DNA of 64,000 nt, from positions 8,518,769-8,582,768 of the forward strand of contig CM059624.1 of the NCBI GenBank assembly GCA_030435675.1, given 5' to 3'. Below, in pieces: positions 11,357 to 22,924 of this stretch. The notes beneath the pieces were generated by a model, which saw only the letters and a program-made list of their open reading frames with translations, was not told the DNA's origin and made no database searches. The DNA comes from Steinernema hermaphroditum (Eukaryota > Nematoda > Chromadorea > Rhabditida > Steinernematidae). Position 1 is the first letter of the stretch; the number at the start of each line of letters is the position of its first letter. The position numbers and the translations under genes were made by a program.

Positions 11357-12947
11357 ATGTCTGCCGAACTGATCGCTCAGCTTCACCAGCGCGGCGTCTT
11401 CAAATTGGGCGAGTATGTTCTCAAGTCCGGCCAGAAGTCCCCCATCTACATCGACCTGCGCGAACTCATCACTTCTATCAAGATCCTCGTAAGTCGGAAC
11501 TGTTGTGCTCAGAAATAAGTACTCCTTCGTTCTAGCGTATGGCTGCCCTGGCTCTCTGTGACATCATTAAGAAGAACAACGTCCAGTATGACTACATCGT
11601 CGGCGTTCCCTACGCAGCCCTTCCGATCGCTACTTTGGTCTGCGACATCCTCGACGCGCCCATGCTCCTCCGCAGAAAAGAGGCGAAGTCCTACGGCACC
11701 AAAAAGCTCATCGAGGGCAAATTCGAGGCCGGGAAACGCGCTCTGATCGTCGAAGATGTGGTCACTTCTGGCCAAAGCATCTACGAGACCGTCGAGGTAA
11801 GAACCCGTTCGTGCTCACCTGCGATTAGGGAGGGACTCTTCTAGATCCTTCGGAAAGAGGGTTTGGTGTGTACGGACGTCGTAAGTGTTCTGGACCGACA
11901 GCAGGGCGGAGTTGATCAGCTTAAGAAGCAGGATATCAACCTAATCAGGTATTCATTGAAGTTCTTATCTGACTAGAACTTATCGTTTCAGCGTTATTAC
12001 GATGAGCGACATTCTGGACTACATGATCTCGATCAATGAAATCACCGCACAGAGAAAAACCGAGATCATCGACCAGCTCGCCACTCCTTTCATTGCCACC
12101 GGAGCTGAAAACGGAATTCCGACCGACTGGAGGATCCAGAGCCGCTACGAAACCACCCAGAACGCTCTGAACCGAAGAATAATGGAAATCATCTTGAAGA
12201 AGGAGACCAATCTCTGCCTGGCTGCTGACTACACTTCGACCGAAGAGATCCTCAAGATCGCGGATCTGGCCGGACCCCATATTTGCGCTCTGAAGCTGCA
12301 CGCTGATATCATCAAGGACTTCTCACCCAGCTTCGTGAAGACGCTGGCGACTCTCGCCGAGAGCAACGACTTCGTCGTCTTTGAAGACAGGTACTCCTAT
12401 CACTTTTACTAATGTACATTTTTCAACTTTCAGGAAATTCGCTGACACTGGCAAAACGATGGAGCTTCAGATCTCCGAAGGAGCGCACACGATTTCCTCG
12501 TGGGCCCAGATGGTCACCGTCCACTCGACGCCCGGTGCGGCCTCCATAAAGCCTTTCAAACAGTTTGTCGGGAAGGAGGGTTCAAAGCTGCTCGGTTGTC
12601 TCCTCATCGCCGAGTTGAGCACGGAAGGAACGCTCACCAAGGATGACAACTACAAAAAGGGAACCGTGAAAATGGCCCAGGACAACAAGGACGTGGTTGC
12701 GGGATTCATCTGTCAGAAACGCGTCGCCAGCGACCCTACCTTCCTTTACTGGACCCCAGGCGTTAATCTCGACGCGTCGACTGATGGCTCGGGCCAGCAG
12801 TGGAGGACCATCCACCAGGCGATCGTCGAGGAGAAGAACGACGTGATCATCGTAGGGCGCGCCATCACGGGTCACGCCGACCCGGTGGCCCAGCTGAAGC
12901 GCTACAAGGAAGCCGGCATGGAGGCACTCGTCGCTCGCGACAACTGA
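11357..12947 (+). CDS. UMPS: Bifunctional UMP synthase (orotate phos-phoribosyltransferase + OMP decarboxylase)
   Basis: Catalyses the last two steps of de novo pyrimidine synthesis: orotate + PRPP to OMP, then OMP to UMP. Five exons (11357-11488, 11536-11796, 11845-11948, 11992-12390, 12434-12947) give 469 residues, the usual length. The N-terminal OPRTase has KLGEYVLKSGQKSPIYIDLR and the PRPP loop ALIVEDVVTSGQS. The C-terminal decarboxylase has the catalytic lysine segment (CALKLHADI, where many homologues read LKTHVDI) and the D-x-K-x-x-D core in FEDRKFADTG. Its C-terminus has the TPG and GRAIT phosphate-binding turns. The ATG at 11357 is chosen because homology begins immediately. All active-site elements look intact. 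Confidence 0.97.
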
Positions 12948-13321
12948 GGGACCTTCGCTCGATCATTGTTACTTTGTTCGCGGGTTTAGCTCGTTGTTTT
13001 CTTTGTTTTGTCGATAATTTTCTCATAAAGGGTTAACCGAGTCCTTCGAAGTGGGGGCGCCGCACCTCCTCTCTGACTCACTGTGGTTCAGAGACATACA
13101 TAAGTGGATTCGATTAAAAACTGACCGTAATCCCCAGGAAAAGAGAGCGTTCAAAAATGCGCCCTTTGTTCGGAGGCGTAAATCGAACGATGAACTCTTC
13201 AGCGGTCGTGCTTGACCGGAACTCGCCACTTATCCTCGCGGGATCCACTCGCCGAGAAGAGGCGTTGCGCCGCCGCCGTCTCTACCCTCTCCATTGTAAC
13301 TCAATCAGACTTCGTCGGAGG

Positions 13322-14038
13322 ATGAGTTTTGCTTCTTTGGTCTTGCTTCTTGCCCTTCCTTCCAGTAGGAGCCAATTCTTCTCGCCTATGCAGTACCACC
13401 CAATCAATCACGGTAGGTTGGAACCTCTGTGCACGGAGCCTTTGCTTCCCACGACTCACGTTTGGCGCTTCCAGAGAGGAAGCTCTCGGGTTAATACGTA
13501 CAGAATCTCTGTTTAAGCGGGAATGGGTCTCTCCGCCGCCGGCCCACAGCCCTACCAGATCGAAGAGATTTACGAGATCCCCATGAACTCCTTCCCTTCT
13601 GTTCCCTCCTTCTCACCTTCCATCGGAATGGGTCACCCACTCTTCCAGCAACAACCCTTTGGAGGTTCCTACATGAACAGCATGGGAATTGGCCTAAACA
13701 ACATGGGAATGGGATTGAACAACATGGGGAGGGGAACCATTGGCCACGATTTCCAAACAGCGAACGTCATGAACCTCATCAACGACAAAGAGAACTTCCA
13801 GGTACTATCTTTCGAAATTTTGCAGTGGCCCCCGTACTTTAGCCCCAAGGATGCGCGTGGGATGGCGTCAGAGACCGCTGTCAAGACCTGCTGAACACGT
13901 GTAAAGGAGGTGAGCGACCTACTCATTCCCAATCTACCGTAAACTCTAGGATGTCGGGACTTTGGAACTTCGATAACACACGACTGCAGATGCATTCCGC
14001 TCGGCTACGCTGCTTTACTAGGCTTCGGAAGAAAATAG
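13322..14038 (+). CDS. Small secreted protein with six-cysteine C-terminal domain
   Basis: Four exons (13322-13412, 13518-13801, 13843-13909, 13950-14038) give 176 residues. A signal peptide (FASLVLLLALPSSRS) is followed by a Met/Gly/Asn-rich linker with repeated GLNNMG units. The C-terminal module has cysteines spaced C-x7-C-x6-C-x3-C-x10-C-x-C and ends RCIPLGYAALLGFG. This last motif resembles nematode secreted proteins of unknown function. Reading straight through intron 2 gives a false stop at 13894. The gene is 375 bp downstream of UMPS and convergent with RMC1, stop to stop only 50 bp apart. Confidence 0.8.
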
Positions 14039-14059
14039 GCCAACGCTGGAATAAAGTAA

Positions 14060-14065
14060 TTTATT
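14060..14065 (-). terminator. Poly(A) signal of RMC1
   Basis: AATAAA on the minus strand, 23 bp past the RMC1 stop codon. The convergent gene's stop (14038) is just beyond it, so the two 3' untranslated regions must abut or overlap. Confidence 0.7.
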
Positions 14066-14087
14066 ATTTGCAAAGAAAAACAATACT

Positions 14088-16583
14088 TTACACGTCGCCG
14101 AATATGGACTCTTTGTTGGCTATTTGCAGCTCCTCTGCACTGTACATTTCGTCAAACTTCTGCTTGAACATATCGTAATACTCCGCTAAAACACACGAGC
14201 TGCACAGCGAGCTCAACAGCCACCTGCGACTTACATTCCTTGCCGACATTTGGTCTTTTCTTGTCGTGGAAGTAGCTGAAGATGGCGTACTGCGCAACGC
14301 GGTCAGACTTAAGGGCTGCTTCGAAGGCTTTCAAGCAGTTGAACCGTTCGAGGCCAACTGTGTCAATGAATCTGCAGAAACATGTATGGATGGCATGCAG
14401 AGTAGAGTCACCAACCTGACAGCTTCGATAACCTTTCCCTTTGAAAGAAGGACTTCGACGATCTGTTCGTCGACTCCTAATCGGGCCAGCATATCGACGG
14501 CTAACTGGATTAGGGGGGCATGCTGCACTTCCAGAGAAAGTAAATTGAATGCCTGAAACAGTGAACCTTCGCAAGTAACCGTACCCGGTTCCTTACCAGT
14601 GGTTTTGCGTCGGCAATAACTCGGTACTGCAAAAGCTGCTGGAGCTTGCTGTATTCCTGTGCTTCGACCATCGTGTTAACAAGAACTTCATGGAAGTAAG
14701 GCTGCAAGAAATAATGAAATCCACGTTCTGGATGGGAACTGCACCTCGACGTCGACAGAGTTCGCATTCAGCGCCAACAGGCACTCTAACATAACATTTA
14801 CTAGGAACTTCTTATCCGTTGTGGTAATATCTTTGAGCGAAAGGAAGACGCAGCTCAGCAAATCACTCTGTTCGATTTTCATCTGCTGGTACGGTTCCGG
14901 TACAATGCGTATCCTCTGCTGCTCTGAAAAGCATTTTTTGAGTGTGAAACTGCATCCGCTAGACAAGGATTACCTGGGGCTGTGCTGGAATTCATATCAG
15001 TGGCAACGGAGGCATTGACAATCAACGAGAAAACGGAAGAACAGTTCACCAGATTAAGGCGCTTCTCTGACAACATGCTGGTGAAGGTATTCAGGAATGC
15101 CTTCTTAGCATTTCTTCGATTCATCAGAAATCGTAGGAGTGTGCACTGAAAATGAGGAACCTCATAAGATGCATCATTTAAATTCCAACATTGTCCTTAA
15201 TGTGAGATACAGCCTGTTCCGCCACGACCCTGAGTGTCGTAAAGATTCCTGCCCGTGAGTCGATGATGAAATTGGGGGCGAAAATGACCCATGCGGGAGT
15301 GTACAGCTCCATGCCGTCGGATACGAAAGACTCGGCCGAAGGGTCTATCGCGATGGCGTCCTCCACGATAGCGCGGTGAAAGTGAGTTTGGAGATCCAAT
15401 CCGATGTCGAATACGAACGATTTGCACGAGATCTTAAGATTCTCGCCAGTGAACTACTTCCTGACCCACCGAATATACCTGATGATGGACGATGACCAAG
15501 CTGTCGATTACGTGGACTCCGAACATCCCCGTGAGTCCCAGAGTCAATGAATACGCGAACTTTGAAGGAACGGCCGGGTCTCCCGACAGCTCGTACAGCG
15601 CTATGTCCGAAGTGGTTGAGTCGCGAATGCTCGACCTCAGCACCAGCACGTACAGAGTGCCGTATCTGAATGAAGCGGTGAATAATCGACGGTGATATGA
15701 ATACAGTTACATTGATCCAATGGTGACATCTCGTTCCAGAAGCTTAGATTTAGCATTGGAACAGCCAAAGTCGACTTCGAAACGGCATAACTTGTGAATA
15801 GAACCGTTCTAAAAACTACTCGGTTAAATATATGGAACCGCTAGATGAAGACAAACCTGTATGAGGAATGGATTAAGGAGAGCTCCGTTGATTCCACTCG
15901 AAACTATCAACAATTGAGATTTTGGCTGCAATAAAACGTTATGCTGCCATCTCAGAAAAGGACTTACGTAATATACAAACCAAATGAGAGCGATGTTAAA
16001 TGATCTGATGAGTTTGATCGTCTTCTTTTCGGAGTTCACTTGATAGAGCTCCAAACCCGTGTTCAGAATGTACAGTATCTGGGAGGCAGAAACCCATTCC
16101 AGCCCTATGATGATCGCGTTTTTCAACTTGCACCGCTGTTTGACATCGGGCTGCAGATCCGTGGAGTTGACGCCACCTCCGTTCGCTGACGACAGAAAGA
16201 CGAAATCCTAAACACGACGAGTATTTCCGGAAGCGAAATATCGGATCTAACCACTGTGGAATCGTCCCTCTGGATGCTGGCGATGCGTCCGTTCGGGGAG
16301 AACTTGATCGTCTTAATCTGCGCCGTCTCTCGCGTTCTGAATCCATCGATAACACAGAAACTTCCGATACAAACTGACCCACCTGAAGGAAATCGCCTCC
16401 GCCATGTGTCCTTTCAGCGTGATTCCCATCGTTCCGTTTCCTCGGACCGTGCAGATCTAAACGTATAGAACTATTGCAAGAAAATGCTCCTGCACCACCT
16501 ACCTTCGAGTTTACATCGTCGTAGAAGATGTCCGACAGGCTGTCGCCGTCGAAAGTCACCGAATTCTCCCCGAGTAGCAGCAT
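14088..16583 (-). CDS. RMC1: Regulator of MON1-CCZ1 (RMC1 / Mic1 domain protein)
   Basis: Subunit of the MON1-CCZ1-RMC1 exchange factor that activates RAB7 on late endosomes, affecting lysosomal fusion, autophagy and cholesterol export. About a dozen short exons. The N-terminal beta-propeller part is recognisable: ENSVTF...SDIFYDDVNSK, IKFSPNGRIASIQRD, IIGLEWVSASQILYILNTG and SLVIVHHQVYSVG. The C-terminal Mic1 domain is clear: LLQYRVIADAKPL, QHAPLIQLAVDMLARLG, DEQIVEVLLSKGKVIEA and YDMFKQKFDE. I start at the ATG at 16583 because homology begins there and an acceptor (ggtccttcag) lies about 14 nt upstream. A longer in-frame start at about 16680 cannot be excluded. Confidence 0.92.
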
Positions 16584-17348
16584 CTCGCACACAGTCCAAC
16601 TGAAGGACCGTCGAAAGAAGAACGGCGAACGATGCGTGTGGTCCCCCACCGACAGTAATTCGAGATCCGTAAACATCGCATGATGGCGCCAAGGAGAGGA
16701 CAACCGACGCACCGAAGAGCGAGGCGACAGATCCGACACCCAGGTTCAGAAGCAGGTTCGGAACAGAGACTTCGAGAGAGAATGACTCCGTAAAGTTGGA
16801 TTAAACAGGGTACAGTATACAGAGAAGTCCCTTATCCACTCCAGATCTCGTTCGATCTCGCATCTGGCTCGTTGTACGCCTGCAAAGAGAACGCTCGTCG
16901 TTTCATGCTTTGCCCCATGTCCACCTATCGTGTGCCACCGAATATGAGGAGTAGGCTTCATCGTGTCCCCATCTTTTGGCCAGTCACTCGCTTTCTTCTG
17001 ACCGTACACCACTGATCTTCCTTATCTCTCAACGACTCTCTTTGCGATTTGGTAGTTGTTGTCGACGCGATAGCTGTTATCTTCGGCGTAGTGGAGTGTC
17101 CCTCCTTCGGTTGCGTATCCCGACGATAAGAATGTCCACTGCTCCTCGGCGTCCTGCCTCCGACTCCACGTCTCCTGCAGCAGCGCCGGATTCCCCCTCC
17201 GTCTGTTGCGAATGCAAATGAGTCCGAAAACTGATTTTTGCTCCGTTCGCCCATCAGCGCATACTGATGGCACCTTTCGTATTTAACGTTGGAGAATGAC
17301 GCCGTCGACATTCCAAACGGACTTTTCCTGGAAGAACCCTCAACCAGA
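16584..17348. other. Divergent promoter region RMC1 / V-ATPase E
   Basis: About 760 bp between the RMC1 start and the V-ATPase E start. No gene is supported; a long minus-strand open frame that begins here is a shadow of the V-ATPase exons. Confidence 0.5.
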
Positions 17349-18125
17349 ATGTCATCCATCGAAGTCGCTAACGTCGAGGCCTCCAAGGAGCAACCCCTCA
17401 ACCTGATGGTCTCCTTCATCGAGCAGGAGGCGCTCGAGAAGATGGAGGAAATCGAGACGCGCGCCAACGAAGAGTTCGTCATCGAGAAGGGGCGCCTCGT
17501 CGAGCAAAACATGGAGAAGGTAGGCTCCCTACCCTCTACGAGCACCACCGCCTCGTTAAGATCGACACCTACTACGAGCGCAAGTTGAAGCAGGTGGACA
17601 TCCAGCAGAAGATCCAGGCGTCGAACGCCTTCAATCAGGCGCGCCTCGAGTGTCTTCGGGCGAGGGAGCAACACCTCGAAGACGTACTCCTGGAGGCTGA
17701 GAAGAACCTCGAGACCATCAGCTCCGACGACGGCCGCTATCCCGTCATTCTGAAGGGACTCATTCTGCAAGCTCTCTTCCAGCTTCTTGAGAAGGCAAGC
17801 AGTCGTCTCTGCACACAGTAAGGACCCTTTGCAGGAGGCCACAATCGTCTGCCGCCAGAAAGACGTCGACTTGGTCAAAGGACTCGTAGGGGAGTGCCTC
17901 GACGAGGTGGAGAAGGCCTCTGGAGTGCGCACCGCCATCACCATCGAGCAAAACATCTTCCTGTCTCCGGAGAGCGCCGGCGGCGTGGAAGCTTCCTCGC
18001 AGGGCGGCAAAATCAAGGTCTCCTCCACCCTCGAGTCCCGACTCCGTCTCATCGCCGACCAGATCGTTCCCCAAGTCCGCACCGCCCTCTTTGGCAGCAA
18101 CCCGAACCGCCGCTTCTTCGACTAA
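17349..18125 (+). CDS. vha-8: V-type proton ATPase subunit E
   Basis: Peripheral-stalk subunit of the V1 sector, holding the stator of the proton pump. Three exons (17349-17519, 17561-17794, 17835-18125) give 231 residues (family about 226). Hallmarks: [43 protein letters not shown], and the C-terminal [24 protein letters not shown] and NRRFFD. The second intron starts with GC rather than GT (AAG|GCAAGC), a standard minor donor class. Splicing there restores the conserved [14 protein letters not shown] junction, matching C. elegans VHA-8. The next gene starts 145 bp downstream on the same strand. Confidence 0.97.
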
Positions 18126-18270
18126 ACCCTCTCACTCTGTTTTCCATGCTGTACTGTTTAGAGGATAAATGCTTTAATCTGCTTATGTCGCCCCGACGCG
18201 CAGTCATGATCGGCCGACTCCATGAAAATACCTTCAAACATGCCCTCTGTCCCTCAAAACGCTTTTCAGA

Positions 18271-19124
18271 ATGGAAGACCTGGAGAATTTCCACGCGATC
18301 TGCAAGACCGTCGTCGGCCTGGAGAACAACTTCCGCTGCTTCCTCAAGGAGCAGTCGCTCTCCGAAGGCGACTTTCCCATCTGGTTCAAGAGGAGCGGCG
18401 GCAAGTAGGTCCCAGCGTCTTGCGGGATCCCCATGTGGTCATTCTAGCATCATCTCCGAAGGCACTCACATCACCATCCCCGCCGGACATCTGGGCCTCG
18501 TCGCTGAAGTCCATTTGGGTACTCTTGATTCAAGGGACTCTTAGAAGGGGGGGGGGGCTGTTTAGGTGTGGTCCTGAGCAAGGACACGAGCGAGATTAGT
18601 CGATCCGAGGTGAAGCACCACATCGGCGGTTTCGTGGTCGCCTTGAACCTGCACATCAGGTGAGGAGGAGGACGGGAAGAGGCACGGGCAGTCTGTTGCA
18701 GAGACGAACCTTTCAAGAAGACCCCCTCGAAGGTGTGGGCCGAGTCCCAGGAGTTTCACAGCGATATCGCCGTCAGTTCGCTGCTTCACAACATCGAACA
18801 TCCGCACACTCTCTCGGTAGCCCCGAAAGGAACTCATTGAAACTATCTCTGCCTGCCTAGATCTGGAGCGCTGTGAACGGCACCGAGGTCCAGCGCGGTC
18901 TTCTCGCCGACGCCATCCGCTCCATCCCCGATGTCGTCGAGAGGGCCAGCGAGCTGACCTCCCTCCGAAAGGGAGACATCGTCCTCTGCGGAACCCCTAC
19001 TGGCGGCCGCTACGTGAAGGCTGGGGACGTCGTCGAGATCGGCATCGACGACCACGTTCGCTGCCAGTTCAACGTCGAGAAGTTCACCGACGTCTCCGCC
19101 CCCACTGGCGCCTACCACTTCTAA
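18271..19124 (+). CDS. Fumarylacetoacetate hydrolase-fold protein, probably inactive (FAHD1-like)
   Basis: Five exons (18271-18404, 18448-18518, 18566-18659, 18702-18816, 18861-19124) give 225 residues. The fold is clear from GLVAEVHLGVVLSKDTSEI, HHIGGFVVALNL, VVERASELTSLRKGDIVL and CGTPTGG. In active FAHD1-type enzymes the metal is held by E-x-E (in EVELGVV) and an Asp (ALDMT), and a His-Glu pair plus a Lys act in catalysis. Here the positions read EVH, ALNL, F instead of His, and AES instead of AKS. So it likely does not bind metal normally and may be a pseudoenzyme. The acceptor cttttcag is 1 nt before the ATG, so it is likely trans-spliced as the second gene of a V-ATPase E operon. Confidence 0.85.
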
Positions 19125-20226
19125 TCTGTTGGTAGAAAGGCATTTAACACTTCATTAGTTCTAATAAGAAGCATTTATCAATAAATTATATGTATTCGGA
19201 GAAGCGCCCGCGAACTTTGGTGGCACATACAGCACCCACACACGTCAAAGTTATCGTCCGACCTTGGAACACTTTCGCACTCTGATCGGCAGTCAGCGAA
19301 CAGCGAAGACCTCTAAAGAGGATTGCAATGGCCCCCGGGTGCTTCTTGGAAGTTTGCTCACCTCGCGTTCTGCTAAGTGCAGTCAGAGGAAGCTGCTCAG
19401 CGTCACGATCGCTGTAATCTGGGTTTAAACAGCCAACTTCCAAGTAGTTGGACAGTTTCCTCGACGACCCCGAGAAGCAGGAGGAAGAGGCGATGTTTAT
19501 TTGCCGAGTGCGGCCAACCGAGTGGACAAGAGCCGCGCACCACTGGAAAACAAATGAGGCCCGTCGGCCCTCTTGTTCGGCGAACTTCCGTTTTGGACTG
19601 TATTGTCCCCTCAAGGTTCTTCTCACCTCTTGGCGGCAGCTTGTCGGCGACCGGACGACTAATTGCTGTGACGAGATCTGGTGGTCAGTGGCGATCCGAT
19701 CTCTGTCGCCCTTTGCAAACGCCGCCGATGACGTGACCGTGTTTGCAGTAATTAGGAGTGAGCTGTTAAGGGACTCCCGGATCCCGAAGACCTCCCGAGA
19801 TCTAGGGATCTATGCACCCGGTCGGGCCACTGTACGTAGTGCGGGATCTGTCCATCGTGTGTCCCTTCGGCTGAGGAGCGCATTGTTTGCTCTGCGCATA
19901 ATATTTTCGTTGTTTGGTCAAACGGGTTCAGGTAACCGTCGAGGGCCACCCGCCAGCCGCCGAGCGTCACAACAGTAGGCGCCCGCACCCCGAGTCGCCC
20001 TTCTTAGAGAGCCTTCTCTCGCCAAGGTCCCTCGGGGATGCCTAATTGCCCGGAGCGATCTCCAGCGCCGCAAGATGCGCGATGCTTTGTTTTTCGCATT
20101 TTGATCGCCGCGCGATCGAACGGCGCCTTCTGTTAGGCGTGCACCGGCGCCGCGTCTACTTCGCGTTCTTTTGTGCCCTTGTCGATTGTTCGTCTTCTGT
20201 AGGTTGGCTCCGCTTATGCATGTGCG
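19125..20226. other. Intergenic, promoter of the BRICHOS gene
   Basis: About 1.1 kb, GC-rich towards its right end. Several open frames on both strands lack splice signals or family resemblance. No RNA gene was recognised. Confidence 0.4.
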
Positions 20227-22770
20227 ATGGCTGAAGTGATGCGACTTCCGCAGCTCAACTCGGAGCCGAAGGGTCCGACGGCTTTTGCCTCGAGGCACTC
20301 CCAGTTCACGGGTGAGTCCTTATCCTTCCCTACAGAGAGCTAAGATTTGGTGGGCATCGCGTGATGAACGTAATCGCATGTTTCTTGCCACTAATCCTAA
20401 GTGATTACGACAGTCGGCGCAACTATTAGTATCCCTGCCGGCGACACATATCCCCGACCCCTTACATCTCGGCTTTCAGGCGCCCCTCCGTCGTACCGCT
20501 CGGCGGCGCCTTCAGTCGAAGACGACGCCTCCTCGGCCCTGTGGTCGGAGCACTCCACTGGTTCTTCGGCTATCGGAAAACGGCGCGCCTCCTGGACGAA
20601 CCTCGTCGAGAGTGACCAGAACCTCAAGAGGTACGAGCCCAACGTCTACCCGAAGGTCTCCGGCAGTCTCAGCAGTCTGCCGAACGCCCAGAGGGTCTGC
20701 GTCTTTCCGGCCAGCTCATCGGTCTCCTCGCGAGTCTCCGACTCCGGTCACCAGGCGAAGGTACTTTCCACCGTAACACTCAGGCGAAACGCCCCTCGTA
20801 GGTGAACTATGCCCCGCAGCCCTTCCAATTCGGCTATCAGCCTTCCATCGCCGAGACGGCCTCCGTCTCCACCTCCTCCGCGCCCTACCCGCTGTCCAGA
20901 TTGGTCCCCTACACGCCCTCCCAACAGAGCGTCGTCTCAGAATTCGTGCATCTGGTATGGCCTCTCCCACGAAATACACACACGCACAATCGGGTTTCAG
21001 CCCCAGGGAAGCATCAGAAAACTGAACGAGGCGGGCGCGCCTCGCTCCCAGGGGTCGGAGCACCCCCGGGCCAAACGCGACCGCATGGAGAGTCTCCGGC
21101 AGTTCTGCGGGAAGCCGCGCAACAAGCTCCTCTTTCTCTTCTTGATCCTCCTCGTAATCGCCGCCATCGTCGTCGCCATCGTCCTCAGTCAGACGCTTGC
21201 TCCTTCAAAGGTGGGGACAGGCCTGCAGCTCAGAGAGACCCATACCCTTGCAGCACTTCAATTTCTCCTGGCTTGCTCCCGACTCTCTTCGCCTCAACGA
21301 TCAAACTCCGAACAAAATAACGATGGACGTCGACGGGAGCCAAGTCAAGGTGGACCTGATCGGCGCGATGCCGTTCAAGGGCTCTTACCGGACGGTCATG
21401 GACTTCCGGACGAACCGAGTGGCCGTGATGGACTCCTCGCTGAAGACCGGAGGCAACTACACCACGTGCTTCATCATGGCCGTGGACAGGAACAATATGC
21501 CCGACCTGTCTGCACTCCAAAGGGCCGCACGGAACTCGGAAGACGTAAGGAGACCCTCGATGCCCTCCTTATGAGGCAGTTTAGAGGACGAAACAGACCC
21601 AGGGGTGGATGGAAAGCTGGAACTTTGTACCTCAGCCGCTCTCTGACGTGAAACCCGAGACCTTCTTCAACCCTCCAATCAAGGAGTGCGAGAAGGCCCG
21701 CTGGATTCAGCTCAACTACGTGGGCAGTAACCAGAAATGTGAGAAGAGGTCCTTTTCCTCCCTGAAAATAACTCATTGCAGCTTCTAAATGCACGAACTG
21801 CTTCGATTTCTGCTTGCCGGAGTACGGCATCGAGAAGGACTACGCCCGCGACTCTACTGCTTTCAACATCATCAAGCGGACCTGTTTCTACATGTTCGTC
21901 CCCGAGTGGCGCAACTTCGCTCCGGACTACGCCCAGGCACAGAACCAGGGTCCCAACGGCTTTGGAACCATCAACGGCACCCTCAGCCAGCTCGGACAAA
22001 CGATTCAGCAGGCCGGCCAGGACCTCCAGTCCAAGTGGATCTCCCTTCAAACCGTCCCCCGTACGTTCTTCTTGCAGCGACAGAGCATTTCCCCGGTTTC
22101 AGAAAATATAGCCAATGCCTCGCAGCAGCTGTACGGCACTGTGCAACACACCATCGCCGGAGGCTTCAACAACTTCCAGAACCAGCAGCAGACCCAGAAC
22201 CCCTTCGGCTTTACCAACGGCCAGCAACAGCCCCCTCAGGTAGAAGAGCTCAACAACTTCCAGCCACAGCAACAGAACAGTCAGCCCTCCTCCGTCGTCG
22301 GACCACCCTATTCTGGCCAAGTTGCCACTAGCAACGGGCACTACCCTCCCTCCCAGGTCTTCCGGCCTTCGGGGCAGCAGCAGATGACCGCGCAGCCAAA
22401 CCAGCCATCCCAGCTCGGATCCCAGCCGTTCGAGCAGCAGAACATTGCCCAGGGGCAACAGCCGCAGAGGCGGAATCCGGCTTCCGAAACTCCTTCACCG
22501 TTCAGTGCTCAGCAGCCCCCTCAGAACCAACATTACGGTAACGGAGATGCGAGCCGTATGAACGGAGTCAACGGCCACAACACCGCCGAGTACCAGAACC
22601 AGGCTCGCTTCGGCGGTCCCACCAATTTCCAGCCCCAGCCTCTCTTTCCCCAGCCCCAACCACAACAAAACGCCCCCTCTAATAATCCCTTTGACGGCAG
22701 AGAACCTAGCAGATTCCACAGCTACCCGCAGGGCGCGCCTCCTCATTCGCAGTGGATAAACGTCGGGTGA
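20227..22770 (+). CDS. BRICHOS-domain type II membrane protein
   Basis: Eight exons (20227-20311, 20480-20760, 20802-20954, 21001-21210, 21254-21544, 21597-21738, 21782-22060, 22103-22770) give about 702 residues. The order is a Ser/Pro-rich cytoplasmic tail, one membrane helix (LLFLFLILLVIAAIVVAIVL, near residue 225), and then a BRICHOS domain. The BRICHOS part shows GSYRTVMDFRTNRVAVMD and YTTCFIMAVDRNNMPDL. A cysteine-rich segment with SSKCTNCFDFCLPE follows, then a long Gln/Asn/Pro-rich tail. BRICHOS domains act as intramolecular chaperones for aggregation-prone C-terminal segments, which fits the Gln-rich tail here. The RAKR site lies on the cytoplasmic side, so it is unlikely to be a furin site. 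Confidence 0.85.
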
Positions 22771-22924
22771 ACTCTTTAGCCCACCACGGATCTATCTCTC
22801 AGGAACACGCCACTTAACGTCTTTCCTATACTTGTAACTGAAGGAGCGCAGCAGCTCTAGTCACCACATTGTATATGTATAAACAGAGATTGTGTCAGAA
22901 ACGTAATAAACATGATAAAACATA

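Noticed and set aside
13523..13894. Simple end of the cysteine-rich gene at 13894
   Set aside because: Reading through breaks the cysteine module; a 41 bp intron with normal splice sites restores a six-cysteine domain ending at 14038.
16958..18100. 380-codon minus-strand open frame
   Set aside because: It is the antisense shadow of the V-ATPase subunit E exons, which have strong family support on the other strand.
20046..20234. Possible small gene before the BRICHOS start
   Set aside because: No conserved sequence, and it overlaps the likely promoter and start of a well-supported gene.
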